Shown here one piece after another: positions 46,090 through 58,925 of a stretch of DNA of 64,000 bases (the first letter of the stretch is position 1; every line of letters begins with the position of its first letter). The stretch lies in the NCBI GenBank assembly GCA_019722365.1, contig JADFUC010000818.1, positions 1 to 64,000 of the forward strand. Direction: 5' to 3'. Source of the stretch: Lithospermum erythrorhizon (taxonomy: Eukaryota; Streptophyta; Magnoliopsida; Boraginales; Boraginaceae). The position numbers and the translations under genes were made by a program. Below the pieces are notes generated by a model. The model saw only the letters and a program-made list of their open reading frames with translations, was not told the origin of the DNA and made no database searches.

Positions 46090-49000
46090 AATATTTAGTT
46101 GTTATAGATATGCACTAGGAGAACACTCTGTGCATATTCAATATTATAGTTGTTATTTTTATATTTGGCTTATTGCTTAATAATCAGATTAAATAAATTA
46201 TAATTATTAGTTATTAATATATTTATCGATTTTGTAGTAATTCATGTTACTAAGATTGTTTTCATGTTTTTCATTAATATAGTCATTGTTAACTCATGTT
46301 TGAATTTTAAATAATTATTTTGATGTTTTTAATTTTTTGTTAAAAGTTAAAGTTAATAATGTTCAAGTTAGTGTTAGAATGTCAAATTATTTATGGTAAC
46401 TATTTAAATAAATAAACTATATTGATTATTTATGTCAACCATGAAAGTAGAAAAATAAGGTTCCAACAGGCACAGACTGTGCTCAAATGAATTATCTATG
46501 CAAGTACATATATTTTTTTTTCCAATTGGCGCGCACCTGCATGCTTAGTTGGGACAATGAATATGTGTTGCACTCGTTGGTTTCCTAAACTGAAGGTGTC
46601 TCATGTGTATGCTTGGCTTTGAAACCCGTGGGCGCATTGCGCTTATTGGTTTTCTTTTCTATGTGTGCTTTACAAGTTGGCTTTCCTGGTTTTCAAATTT
46701 ATCCATATTTTTTATCAACACATTTCAATAACTTTGGTAGGTTGATACACAATTTCCAAAAGTTTGGCGATGTCTTACCACTTCTCAAGTATTTCCGAAT
46801 CGAAGAACTTTTAAATATGTACGTGAAGAAGTTATCTCACGTAAACATTAGTATTTCTAATGATCGTCAAACATAAAAAAGCAACAATTGGATACGCGAT
46901 TAGGTGGAAAACGCACGCAGGCGCCAACGACCAATACTCAAGCTTGGCTCAGACATGTTTAGCATGCGAGTCTCAAAAGAGTCAAACTAAGACTGGATTG
47001 CTTAGCCCAACCAAAGATAAAAATTCCTTTTGTGCTTATTTACTTTAATTAATACTCCGGTGAACTTACAATTAATTACTTGAAGATGTAACATATAATT
47101 AATAATGATTAATTAATTAAGAATTGATGTATTTAAAATTGAATAATAAATTAATAACATATAATTAAGTAATAATTGATACTAGTAATAATTGATTATA
47201 TGTTAATATTAATTCATAATTGATCGACAAAATTGAACAACGGTTTTAACAAATCAGTAATTTATAGATCCAACACGCGTCATGTAGTTTAGTTAACTCA
47301 ATGCACTTGCAATGTGTACGTTGGAATGTTAAATGAGCCTACACTATACAAAAGTTGTTAACTTTGATCCAATGTGTCTTGTATATATTGGACAAAGTTT
47401 TCACCATGCGTCATGTATATTCACAGAGAAATAGCAAAATTTAGGGCCGGAAAATTTATGGCGGGTGAGTTGGCTCCATTGTATTACTTCACGCATGTTT
47501 GTGTTTTTCGGCTCCATGCTGACTTTTGTGGTTATATGCTTGTCGTATCGTGGGGTTGGATCCATTTTATTTGGGTAAAATGCATTGTTTTTTGGTATCA
47601 ATGACATGTTTTTGTAATTTATTAATCTCTCGACAAAGCCTATACATTTACTCAGTTTGAACGAAGTGGTTCGGTCATTTCATCCTTTCCATTTATATCG
47701 ACTACGGATCGACACAACCCTGTTATAGATACGACTTTATCATCGAGCAAGGACGATTGTGGTCGTGATTCTCGTACTTCTACCTCAGCTTCATAGTTAT
47801 CTATCATGGTTCCACCGACTCTTACCAAACCCGAAGCTAAAGACAAGAGCCGTAAGGCCTTTGAATCCTTTAGGGAAGCATCGAGAGGACCAATCAATTA
47901 AGCCCCTCGCCCAAAGAGGACTCCTCGTCCATCTCACATAGGCAAAACGATCCTAACAAAAGCCAGATCAGAAGGCCCTCACCCTCAAATAATTTCTAAA
48001 GAGACCAACCTCAGGAATCCCGATGCACGATACGCGAATTCGACCCCTAATTCGTGAAGATCCTCAAAATTCACCATTACAAAAAACTACTCTTTAATTT
48101 TGTTTATTATTATAAGATTTCTTTAAGTGGGAAATACTTAAGTTTCTTATAAGGAACAATGACACCAAAGATCCCTCACGTTTGTTAAAAGTCTCCATTC
48201 GACTACCCTTTAGTTTAACTTAAGCTGACATCGATGCTTTCTCAGAGGTCAAACTTATTATTCCGTATTTTTTGGGCCAAAAAATAAGTTTTTCATAATG
48301 CTTTCTGATTTTTGCACAATTAAATATTATTTATACTATATATAAAGAAAATAGGTGTTAGTAGTTATTTGGCTTCACCAAAAAAATTGCCATTTGTATC
48401 CTTTTCAACTTTAGATTTTTAGATTTAAATTTAATTAATTTATGGGTATTTTTGTAATTTTCCTATAATTGGAAGTTACTATATATTTGAAATTTAAAAT
48501 TTAAATAAGGAGTATAAGTCAATATCTATCAATAACTTCCCATACATGACTCACAAGTCACAAAGTTAGAATAATGTGATTTTATTATATCACAAGAAAA
48601 ATATTTTATATTAGTCACTTATGATTTTAAGTTATATATAATTTTCATTTTCATTTGAAGTTATATCTCACGTAACGCGTTTGTGGAATTGCTAGTTGTG
48701 TTAAAACAAAAACAAATTAAAAAAACCCTCACCATCATCTTCCCAACACCTCCTCAGGGGGAACCTGCAACACCTCCTTGAGGGGACTTCTCTTACATCA
48801 TCTCCTAAACCAAATCCATTGTTATCATCATCTATGTTCAATGTTGCTGGTGTTGATGTATCTCCTAGTATGCAGCCTAGTACTTTTGCAAAGGAATACC
48901 TAGCAGTTGAAAGCTTTGTTGAAACGTTACAAAAAATGTATTGTTTTTTCCCTGTTTGCCACTTTTTAACTGGTAGCATACTAAAAATCTATTTTGAAGC

Positions 49001-49399
49001 CGTGTACAAATTTGATGATTTATATAATTAGATGATGATTATAAAAAAATAACTGATAGCATACTATTTTCATTACCTAGAGTCCTGAACTCAAAAAGAG
49101 TGGATGTGAGACAAGAAAGAGTCTCAAATCCATGCCCATCAAAGTCATACATGTAATAACTCGCTCCTTATCAATATTATGCGATAGTATATAACTTTTT
49201 CGGTGGAGTATTTCCTGGGTGAAATTAAAAATTTCTAAGTTGAGTAGTGGAGAATTCAAATAAATCGGTCGGTTAAAATATTTTGGCTCAGGCGATGCCC
49301 GGAGATAGTATAAATAATTTTGGAATAATATCATATATCAGACAGTAATGATGAGTAGTAATATATGCTCGAATAAATACAATCTGAAATCGGTTTCGC
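46090..49399. other. AT-rich spacer with weak coding-like islands
   Basis: The stretch 47640-48060 is less AT-rich and contains several overlapping frames on both strands (for example KPEAKDKSRKAFESFREASR on the plus strand). None is a known domain. A second island at 48720-49030 has a serine-rich frame beginning near SSSMFNVAGVDVSPSM. These may be eroded gene or transposon pieces. No call is possible. Confidence 0.3.
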
Positions 49400-51560
49400 T
49401 GAGATTTAAGTAATTAACCGAAACCTATTCGAATCTTAAATTCTTTCCCTTTCTAAATATCCCACCTACCACTACTATCTTCATCCTCATCCTCACTATC
49501 CTCATCATATCTGCGTAAAGAAGATCAACATTTTGAGATATTTCTTGAGTTTTAAAGAGTTGACTTTTTATGGGATTTTTTGTTGACTTTTAGATCTTGA
49601 ATTTATTATGGTATAGAAATGTTATTCAAGTATCGTATAGGGATTGGGCTGTGATTTCTGGAGTGATTATCAAGTTAAAGTGGTGTAAGTCGAGGGTCGA
49701 ATCTACTATCTTCTTAAATTAACTTTAAAATTGAAATATTTATACAGAGGACTTTAATATAGCTTGTTTTGGGTGATGTAATTATTGGGTTCGATATGGA
49801 TAGTGTAGACTGGGCTGAAAGTCTGGGAAAGTTCAGATAATGAAGCTTGAATTGAGGTTGTATTTAACGGATTAATTAGTTGTCAATCGATTGTCGGATT
49901 GGATTAGAAACGTGCTTAAAGTGTTATTGTCAGTAATAAAGGAGATGACCGAATATTGAGATTTCCAAGTTGGTATTGAATGCAGTTATGTTGAATATTA
50001 AAAGTGCATACCAATCTGGGATACGGTTTATCACAAGAGTTGTAAATTTGAATCGTGAGACGGTATAACACTCTGTGGATTATATGTATGCTACAAGCAG
50101 AAAGTTATTCTACTGACGTTATAACGTATACTCTCCTAATAGGAGTCGAGCCCGATTCTAGACCGGCCAGAGTCATCATTACTACTTTTGGGCTCGAGGC
50201 AGTACAAATCTCTGTCATGGACCTTTCATATATATTATGTTATATATTTTGTATGTGTTGTCTGGGACTATTCTGATATGTGTATTGTGTGATGCGATTC
50301 ATATTATGAAATAATTAAGAGATTATGATTGATATTATGTGTAAATTCGATTTATGATTCATATGATGAAATAATTGAGATTATGAGGTATATTACAGAT
50401 AATTGAGATTAAGGATTAGACATGAGATGAATATGATCTACGCCAAGGTCAGGTGTGGCCTGTGTCATGTGGTCAGGTGCTCGCTGTGTGTGGCCGCTAA
50501 GTGATTTGCTTTTGATTGCCTCAGGTGTTATTCCAAGGGAGTCGCGGTGACCTGACCGAGGTTAAAAGGCATATCAGGTGGGCAGCCTCGTGATTCGGAG
50601 GCCTGTGTGATATAAATATCTAGGTGTACTGGGTCGGGAGTGTGATGGAGTGGAGGCCTCATCCGATTATGTGGAGGCGATTCTTTATATGTGTGCCATT
50701 TGGAGGCGGATTCCTCATGTGGTGTGTATTATTTGAGGCGCAAGATTCCTCATATGTGTATTATTCATGAGTGGATTCTCTATTTGATGACTTTGTGCTG
50801 AGATCAAGCCTCTTTAAAATGAATATGCACCGTTGACGGTTATAAAGTGTTGCGTGATATCGCATGAGAGAACCTTAAGTGTGATCAGAACAAGCTATTT
50901 ATTGTGTAGCCCGGGTTAATGTATAAGCATATAAGTATAAGGCATGAATATATGTGGATGATCAAGTCTGTATTTCAGATTCACTCAGCCTAATAGTTGA
51001 CTCTATTCTATGGCCGGCGCTTTATGCCTAGGTCCTAAGTGGGTCATCACCGAGGTCACGAGAAGCCGCATTGATAGGTCAGTAGATCAAGATCATGGGA
51101 TGAAGCGGTATGAAATTCTCATCACTATTTCCTCGTTATTGCCGATTTGTATATTGTTAATTTGTGTATTGTATTTCAATAGGTCCGAAGCCATACTTTC
51201 TATGTTGTATTTTTGATTTCTTTGTATCTTTGAAAGGTAATTATTGGGTGTGGATTTGTATTATGTTGTTCGTTATTTTATCAGATATGTTGTTAGTTCA
51301 CCACGATGGACAAAATTCAGGCTTTTATTATTAATGTCAAATGAAGCCTTTATGTTGTCATCCATCGATCGGTGACTCCATAAAGGTTAACATGACCTTA
51401 ACTCTGTGGGCGGCCTTTACCGGGGCTGGTCGCCACCTTTGGGACGTAGCCTAAAGTTTCGCTTTTTCCGCTACAAGGTTAGGCCTATTTAACCCTTGTA
51501 GGGGGCACAAGGTTTTAAGTTCCTATATTAACTTTTTTCAGTTTTGACCTTTAAGAATGC
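49400..51560 (+). repeat. Probable gypsy-type LTR, plus orientation (approximate ends)
   Basis: The segment resembles long gypsy LTRs in texture. It has a GTTGACTTTT...TTGACTTTTAGATCTTGAAT block at about 49560, the GAGGCC/GGCGGATTCC repeat zone, TGGCCGGCGCTTTATGCCTA near 51010 and a GC-rich U5-like end near 51400-51520. The GTTGACTTTT...TTTTGAATTT arrangement is similar to the gypsy LTR at 13609-16047 read on the minus strand. No internal element sequence is attached, so it would be a solo LTR. Boundaries are uncertain. Confidence 0.35.
50641..50790 (+). repeat. Degenerate tandem repeat, about 30-35 bp units
   Basis: TGGAGGCGATTCTTTATATG, TGGAGGCGGATTCCTCATGT, TTGAGGCGCAAGATTCCTCA and TGAGTGGATTCTCTATTTGA follow each other at about 50671, 50701, 50732 and 50768. 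An earlier TGGAGGCCTCATCCGATTAT is at 50650. Confidence 0.6.
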
Positions 51561-51681
51561 GGAATTAATACACAATGATAATAAGGATTAATGCATGTAT
51601 CTACAACCCAAGCTCGAGAAAGATTAGTCAACAATATTAATAAATCAAATTTGATTAGCAATAATAAAAAGATTTGCATTT

Positions 51682-52801
51682 TGAAGTAAAGAAGAAAGAG
51701 AAACAATACATCGCGATTTAACGAGCCTTCTTGGCTCTCTCATCGCCGAATGCCAAGTTTTCCAACCTCGATTTTGGCAAAGATAAACGACTTGAAGAAA
51801 TGTTTGAATACACACAAGCAACTTCTCCTCAAGCCTATTATCAAACAATCTAGCCTCCACTAAGCTCGACCCAACCCGCCCCCGCTAGCGATTTCTCGAC
51901 TTCCTAATCTACCTTGGATTAGAACCCAAGAATACTCTCCTGTGATTTGCCATTATTCACCTAATAGCAACCCTATGCTTCCACACAATAAATGATTGAG
52001 AATTGGAAATATCACACAACTAGAAACTCTAAAAAAGATAATGTTGAATTGGAACGTAGGGAGTTATGACTTTTGCTTTTTGTCTTCGCAATGAATTGAA
52101 TGCTCCTAAAATTAGGTCAAAAAGATTTGCAAAAGTGGTTTGTGTTTTGAAAAGAAGAGGCTTAAATAGTATCAAAAATTAAGGCCGGAAAGTTAAAACA
52201 GATTGCGGACTTATCGAGACTGGGGGCCCTGAATAATTGCACGATGGATCGAGTAACGGCCGCCTGCTTCAGATAATTCTATCGAGAAGTCGTGGTCTCG
52301 ATCATCAGACTCACGAGACTGTGGGGTCTCGATGGTCTCGACATCGACCAGAACCTTCGGATGGAATCTCGGCGGTTCGAAATATTCTTTCTAAATTAAA
52401 GACGCTTTCACGCCTACTCCTCGAAACGAAATGACACACACCATTTGTACAGACTTAACCATGAATCAGCCTATACTTCTGATTAGAAATTACGACCATC
52501 GATTTTAAACACAATTATTTAAATCAAAGAAAAAGTCATTACTCACATATTTAAACGACAATATACTAGAGTGTGTAGTTTCCTTAGAAAACGCCTATAG
52601 ACAATAAAGAACACGAGCTCCTCAAAGGCTTCTTGCCAGATAGACCTATCCATGAGCCTCCTAACACTTATCAATATTTTAAGCGCTTGGAAATATTATT
52701 AAGAATTGACCCTGAAAGCATGTTCACTTGAAAACGGATTAGTTCGATTAAACAATTTGTTATCTTCAAAATAGTTTGAAACGGAATACCATTATTCAAC
52801 A
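51682..52801 (-). repeat. 3' LTR of the Sirevirus-like element
   Basis: On the minus strand it starts TGTTGAATAATGGTATTCCG at 52801, directly after AAAAGGAGTT, a polypurine-like tract. A TATTTAAG promoter box lies at 52168-52161. A leader and U5-like part follow, ending about TTCTTTACTTCA at 51682. A cluster of CGAGAC/GTCTCG words sits in U3 at 52210-52345. Confidence 0.65.
52161..52168 (-). promoter_or_regulatory. TATA box of the Sirevirus-like LTR
   Basis: TATTTAAG on the minus strand, about 635 bases into the LTR, is followed by a CTCTTC-rich leader. Position and context fit the U3/R border. Confidence 0.45.
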
Positions 52802-55499
52802 AACTCCTTTTGATGATAAATTGACTTATGCTGTGGGGAAGGAAATATAAGACAAAAGGCAACACTCCCCTCAACATAAGATTCCCAAGGCTTCTCTCTT
52901 ATGAATGAACCATTACAACCATGGATGAAATAAACAATGAAGCTCAATATAATTGCATTGCATAAAGATAGATAATTAAGCATCAAACAAAGCATTATAA
53001 ATTAACGAAGATCCATCAAGTTGTTAAATAATAATAAACCATAGCAAAACTACAAAGTTAAGTCACAACAAACCAAAGTACTAGAGTTTAACACACAACA
53101 CGTTATTAAGTCTACTTACAACTCCCTTTGGGATCATCACAAAGCGGGTAAAAACAAGGAACAAACAAGGCATAAATCGCTAAATACACACTTAAAAGGT
53201 CCAAGCCATCAAAGTCCTTTTAGTTTATCTTCGACCACCGCCGCCTTTGTCGAAGAATGATCCCATGCCATCCGCCTCTATCATCATCATCAATAAGAAA
53301 ATCTTCAATCCCAATCCCCTCGGAGAAGAAGTGGTAGGATGCGGTGACGCCGACGCAGATTAGACTCCGCCAATTCCTCGCTGTATCCCTCAACCTCGGC
53401 CTCATCATCCTAATACACTAAATACTTCTTGTCGGGTTTTCATCTTCTCATTACTTTCTCCAAAGGCAAAAGCGAATTTCATAATTTTCTTGCTATTAAA
53501 TCTTTAAGCTTTGTTCTCCTTTGACGAGTTTCTTGGACCTTAAGCACTTGATTATCTTCTATGGCTTGTCAGTCTCCTTGCAATTTCACTTAGCCTTGTC
53601 TCTCGTGGTTCAAACATCTTACTCTCGCCTCACGAGGAGCCTCATCATCATCATCATCAACACCTTACCCATCATTATCATCATCCCCATCATCTGCCGA
53701 AATCATCATCATCAACATCTTCATCATCCGAAAAATACCGGATCTCCAAGCCACCAACTTCCCTAAAACCATTTCCTCCCCATCATGGCTCTCCGATCGC
53801 TTCTCCATCTCGCGATTGGGCCAATTTTTTGCCTCCTACTCACCAAAGACGATTATTATGAAACGCAATTGTACAATTCTTGAAGTAGCGTCTTTGCAAT
53901 TCTACGTGTGCCCCTACCAATTGAGTACCCTCAGAAACACCCTATCTCCTCCCCAAGATTCCATTACGTGTGTAATAAGTAATTCCATATGGAAAGAGTG
54001 GTCGCCTTTAGTATCGCCATAGAGTGGACAAAGTGATGAAGGTGGCCAATGATAGGAAGGTTGGATCCGTTGGCGAAGCAAAACTTGTAGGTCAAAGAAT
54101 CTACAACCCTACTCGATTCCTATCCCGAACCCACTGAACCAATGACTTCACACAACAAGTATTAACAAACCTCGCTTCCCCCGTAGCCGTATGTGGGCAT
54201 GGCACAAAGATTGGCCCACTTTTCTTTCGATACCCATTTCTAAATCTCCACCATTATTCAACATAGCGGGTCACATCCACGACTAACTTCTATCCTCGTG
54301 GAGGCCACAAATCAAAAGCATAGCTACAAAACCATTACTAGACAATCCAAAGTCCTCTAAAATTCTCATTTTATATTCAAATGATCTCCATTAAAATCCA
54401 AATTGAATATTAAGATTGTTGCTACTAAGAGTGTGAATGATAAATATGCTCATAGAAGAAGTAAACCTAACTGAAGATGTCATAGGACTTACCCAAATTT
54501 TTTTCCCATTTTGAATTTGACCAACTCCTGTGAACGTATCCCTCCAAATCACTCTATCATAGTAATATCCATCAAGTATATTGGGCTTCCTAATCCTTCC
54601 ACTTTTCCTCCTCTGAAAGCAAAGGATTCTACATCAGCACTAGATTGTGGATTAGAGGAACTTCCACCTGATAAACAACAACTCGTTGAGGATTTAGGAT
54701 TTCAGATCAGCTTCCTTTTGGTTGCCTGAAGGCTCGAGGCCATTTTTACGATGAATGTTGAATAAAGGATAGTGTTTGGGTTTGTAGAAAGGCAATGTAG
54801 TAAATTTAGAGTCAAGTAAATTCATGAAGCTTTTGGTAACTGTCATGAAAAGATTAATGTCATGAATTGAAATATTTGATGACTGGGAATTTTAAGGTTG
54901 AAATGGAGAATAAATCGCCGATAGTGTATTTAGGGTCACCATCATCGAGACCCATTCGATGAAGTCAGTACGCTGGTTATTTCCGCCATCGAGACCCATT
55001 CGAGAGGGGGGGTCCACGTGGGCTATGATCGCACCGGCGCTTTATTGCACGGTGACCTCATCGAGAGCAAGTGGTCTCGATAACCACCAAGGCGCAGAAC
55101 CCCTATCTGACGCCATCGAGACCTCATCGCGCGGGGTCGATGGGGTCTCGGAAGCCGATAAAGCCCCAAAATTCACATATATCCACAATACCACACACAA
55201 ATCTCCCGACAACAATACTCCAACAATAATCGTTCAAAAATCTCGAAACACATCCAATCAAATCAACTATCCCCAAATATCACAATCAATATCTTCAACC
55301 TCGAGACACAAATTATAATCCCCTACCCCCTGCATCCCCAAGCACCAACTCACAAACCATTTCTGACAATTTTATCATTTGGCTTATCATCCCATTCAAC
55401 AAGCTTTTACAAATGTAAACACATAAAGACGATCAATTAAAAGAATAAAAGGCACGAATAAGCATTACTTACTAGAAAGATCACATCCCAAATTTCACG
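52802..55499 (-). other. Region between RNase H and 3' LTR of the Sirevirus-like element
   Basis: Sireviruses often carry an extra open reading frame (env-like in some members) or long untranslated DNA here. No intact frame is present. Minus-strand frames such as the one with SGGSSSNPQSSADVESFAF near 54660 may be remains of that extra frame. A simple CAT/ATC repeat lies at 53635-53740. A CGAGACC-rich palindromic zone lies at 54930-55160. Confidence 0.45.
54930..55160. repeat. CGAGACC / GGTCTCG palindromic word cluster
   Basis: CATCGAGACC-type words occur at about 54940, 54985, 55110 and 55118. The inverse GGTCTCG occurs near 55073 and 55142. The same words crowd the U3 of the element's LTR at about 52285-52345. 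Placed in both orientations, they could form stems in RNA or bind a dimeric factor. Confidence 0.55.
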
Positions 55500-55945
55500 C
55501 CCACGCGTTAACGATCCCCGAGTAGTGGCTCGGTGAAGATGTCCCCTACAGTTGATCATTTGTCCCCTCACAAACTCGAGATCAATGTTCCTTTCATTAC
55601 GGTCCTTACAAAGTGATGACGGATTTCAATGTGCTTGGTTCTTGGAATGTCAGACCGGATTTCTTGGCAATATCGATGGCGCTTGTGTTGTCGATAGCAC
55701 CGAACTCGATCATACTTGATTCGAATCTTCCAAAGTTTGTTTCATCCAAAGCACTCGAGCAACACACCTAACCGCCACATATTCAAATTTCTCCGCCGCG
55801 GATGCATTGATTTGTTGCTTTTACCCATGAAAGTGGTGCTATGTCCTATGTAAGCGATGCCTCCCACTAAGCCATCAAGTGCGCACCCAAGTAAAATCAG
55901 ATCCGAGTATCCTACAAGTTCAAAATTTTGCTCATAGGATACCAA
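55500..55945 (-). pseudogene. Sirevirus-like RNase H
   Basis: NFELVGYSDLILLGCALDG at about 55930-55870 is the copia RNase H start (usually GYSDSDWAG or similar). Further along, after frame changes, follow LNMWRLGVLLECFG and a stretch reading EEFGIKYDEFGAIDNTSAI near 55730-55680, then SGL...EPSTLK near 55650. This is the usual C-terminus of copia pol. Frames are broken at several points. Confidence 0.7.
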
Positions 55946-57350
55946 AGCCCATACTCAAAGTTGTTCCTTCAATGCATCAAGGATCCTTTAACCGCTTTAA
56001 GACGAGACTCTTTTCAAATAAGCTTGGAACGCACAAGCAAACTAAGAAACATATTGTCGGGCCCAGAAGCCGTAAGATAAAGAAGACTACCAATCATACC
56101 TCGGAGTTTATCTCATTGACGATGTACCTTGCTCTATCCTTATCAAGTTTTAGTTTAGTGACATTGAGTCTCGATCACCTTTGCATCTTCCATCCCATGT
56201 CTCATGAGTTTTCTCCCGAGAACTTGCTTTGACTTTAATTTAAGATGCCATCCATTTGCTTCACTTGGAGTCCGAGAAAGAAGTTCAATTCGCCCATTAT
56301 GCTCATCTCAACTCATTTGTCATTATTTTCTTTAAATTCTCAACCAACAAATTATTATAACCGAAAATAATATCATCACCATAAATTAACCATTATAAGA
56401 TGTTTGCCCTTTATTTTAGCGAAAATCGTGGAATCGAGCTCTTTCTTGAAACCATCGCAACTAAGCTAACCATGCCTTCAAGCTTCCCAGGTGCTTGCTT
56501 TAAACCTTAAAAGTATTTTTATCTAGTTTAAAAACACGCATTTATGAAAGTTAGGATTCTTTCAAAACCCGAGGTCGTTTTTTTACAAAACTTCCTCATC
56601 CAAGAAACCATTTAGAAAAAGCACTTTTGACATCCATTTGGGTGTAGTTTGAAATCCATGTGACTAGCTACAACAATAATGAATGGATTCCAACCCAACA
56701 CCGGAGCAAAAGTTTCATCAAAGTCAACTCCTTCACTTGATTGTAACCGAACAACAAGACGACTTTTTATTTACTAAAATAATAATCGTTTCCATCGTTT
56801 ATTTTGGAAACCCACTGTCCCAATACCGGTTTTATCACAAGGCTTAACTAAATGCCAAACTTTGCATCTTCAAATTGTTCAAGTTCTTTTTGCATGTATA
56901 AACTTAACTGGATCCTCTAGAGCTAGTTTAATATTTGGGAGGTACTACTTGAGATACATAAGCACTATGAAGACATATTATTTAAGAGGATCGTGCTACC
57001 CCCTTTGACATATCACCTAAATGATCCTGGATGCATTCTGACGATCCTCGTCTCCTAGGAAGATCTTCTTCACGCTGCTCGCCCATGAGATAATCATTCA
57101 CATCTCAAGGGTTCCCCGATGATTATTTGTCGTTCCCCTTACACTGACGCTCATTTTGATACTCTTGGTTTTGAGGCTCATCACATCTTTGCGAATTCTC
57201 ATCCACATTGCCACCTAATGAATCATCCTCATCTAATACAACTTTCTCAACAAACGGATTAGATTCATCAAAGTTAACATGAATGATTCTGCACGCATCC
57301 TTTAATATGTATTTATATACGCTTACTGCTTTTGGGACAACTTGCAAAGA
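55946..57350 (-). pseudogene. Sirevirus-like reverse transcriptase remains
   Basis: GLKQAPGKLEG at about 56505-56470 marks the LYGLKQAPRAW motif. The linker frame at 57347-57123 has VDENSQRCDEPQNQEYQNER, an acidic spacer as found before the reverse transcriptase. The catalytic YVDD could not be read clearly because of many shifts and stops. Confidence 0.55.
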
Positions 57351-58700
57351 TCGTCATTAGATTTTAAAGCATCAAATTTTTCCTAATCTATCTTGCGTTA
57401 ATATATCATTTTACATCCAAAGACTTTAAAATAATCAATACGAGGGATCTTACCATTCAAAGTTTCAAGGGAGCTACGTTAATGCGCCTAATTCGGGTTG
57501 ATAAGGTAACATGCAGTTGTCCACGCATGTCCCTCAAAAGTATTTTGCAAATCATACTATTTAACACGGTACGCCTCATTTCTCGAACGGTCCTATTCTT
57601 TGCTCTACAACCCATTTTGTTGAGGTAGTCTGTGTCAAAAGCATGCTGATCCCATACTCACAAAACCCTCGAATTCCTATTTCTAACTCACCTCCATGGA
57701 CGCTTCTTATGGCTTTGATTTTCAATCCCTTTTCATTCATAGCTTTCTCTACACAACTTAGCAAATCCCCTTTAAAAGCATCACTTTTATTGGCAAAGTG
57801 CCACTACCCAAGAAACCCTATAATCGTCCACAATAACATAAATATAGTTTCATCCACTCCAACCTCAACATCCATTTCACCAAACAACCACATATGTAAA
57901 TAAATCAAGCACAATGGTTTGACGAACAAGATTTATAGTTTAAACGAAGATTTGTGCATTTTACTGTCAAGACCCATCACAAAGCTTTTAACTTTTATAC
58001 GATATTTGGTAGACCTTTACATGCGAGTGCTTATGCAATTTAGATAACATTTCACATTTGTCTTAACCCGCTTAATGCTGCACAAACTCATCGGCCATCA
58101 TGGACCACATTCATGCAAATGTTACTAGCTTCAACCTCGAATCAAAAATTAACATAATACACATTATTCGATCGATACCACGCACAACAAACGAAGATGA
58201 AGTGCATTTGAAATTAACACATTTATGTTTTTCTTAGAAAATTTACCTCATAATCATTTTCACATAATCGCTCACACTTAAATTAAATCCTTACGCCATC
58301 ACCAAGTAAAGTATTTTTAATTTTAAACAAACTTTTCTTACCAATACACCCTTTACCAGATTTTGGCGGTTTTGCTCATAATCCTTACATTTCCAATCGC
58401 CTGCTACCAAGCTTCAAGAAGAAAGGAAAGAGCCTCCTCTGCCATGCCTCTCAACATCCGCTATCCACCATCCAAATGTTTTCTTCATGGATGAGCGGTT
58501 CTCCCTACAACACAAAGTCACTCTCATCTCGAGGTACCCAATGTGATTTGGGTCCTCAAGCAGAAAGAGAACGGATTTTCTCACAATCCATTTCGGTCTG
58601 TAGACTGGGATATGCGTGCCCATTCTCACTAACTTTTGAACGGACATTTTGGAAGACTCGCGATTTCCTTTTCGCTAATAAGGCAAAAGAAACGCGGTCT
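57351..58700 (-). pseudogene. Sirevirus-like protease and integrase remains
   Basis: GLKIKAIRSVHGGELE near 57720 and a WVVEQRIGPFEK block near 57600 correspond to the integrase core motifs KSIRSDHGGEFE and NGVVERKNRTLEE. At about 58500-58420 a frame with KKTFGWWIADVERH corresponds to the WYLDSGCSRH region at the protease/pre-integrase boundary. Frames are interrupted repeatedly. Confidence 0.65.
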
Positions 58701-58925
58701 TACAAACTTGATACCGGACATTTAAGCAACATTAGTACGATAAGACAGTTATCATTTGAATACTTAACCCCTTTTTGTTGGTCGGGATAACGCTGAAAGA
58801 TCAAGAATTTCATTCAAACTTGTTTGTTCTCAAAGAATAAACGCTTGAGTGATTTCTTGAGTTCTACGCTTTTCTAACTCAACCTTTTAAGACTTTGCTT
58901 AAGCTCCAATTTTTCAAGAATGCCA

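Noticed and set aside
47652..47941. Open frames on both strands near 47.7-47.9 kb as a gene
   Set aside because: Both strands are open and neither shows a known motif or splice context. They are left as an unassigned island.
53521..53766. Plus-strand frame rich in isoleucine and histidine (81 codons)
   Set aside because: It is generated by a CAT/ATC simple repeat within the Sirevirus-like element and lies antisense to the element.
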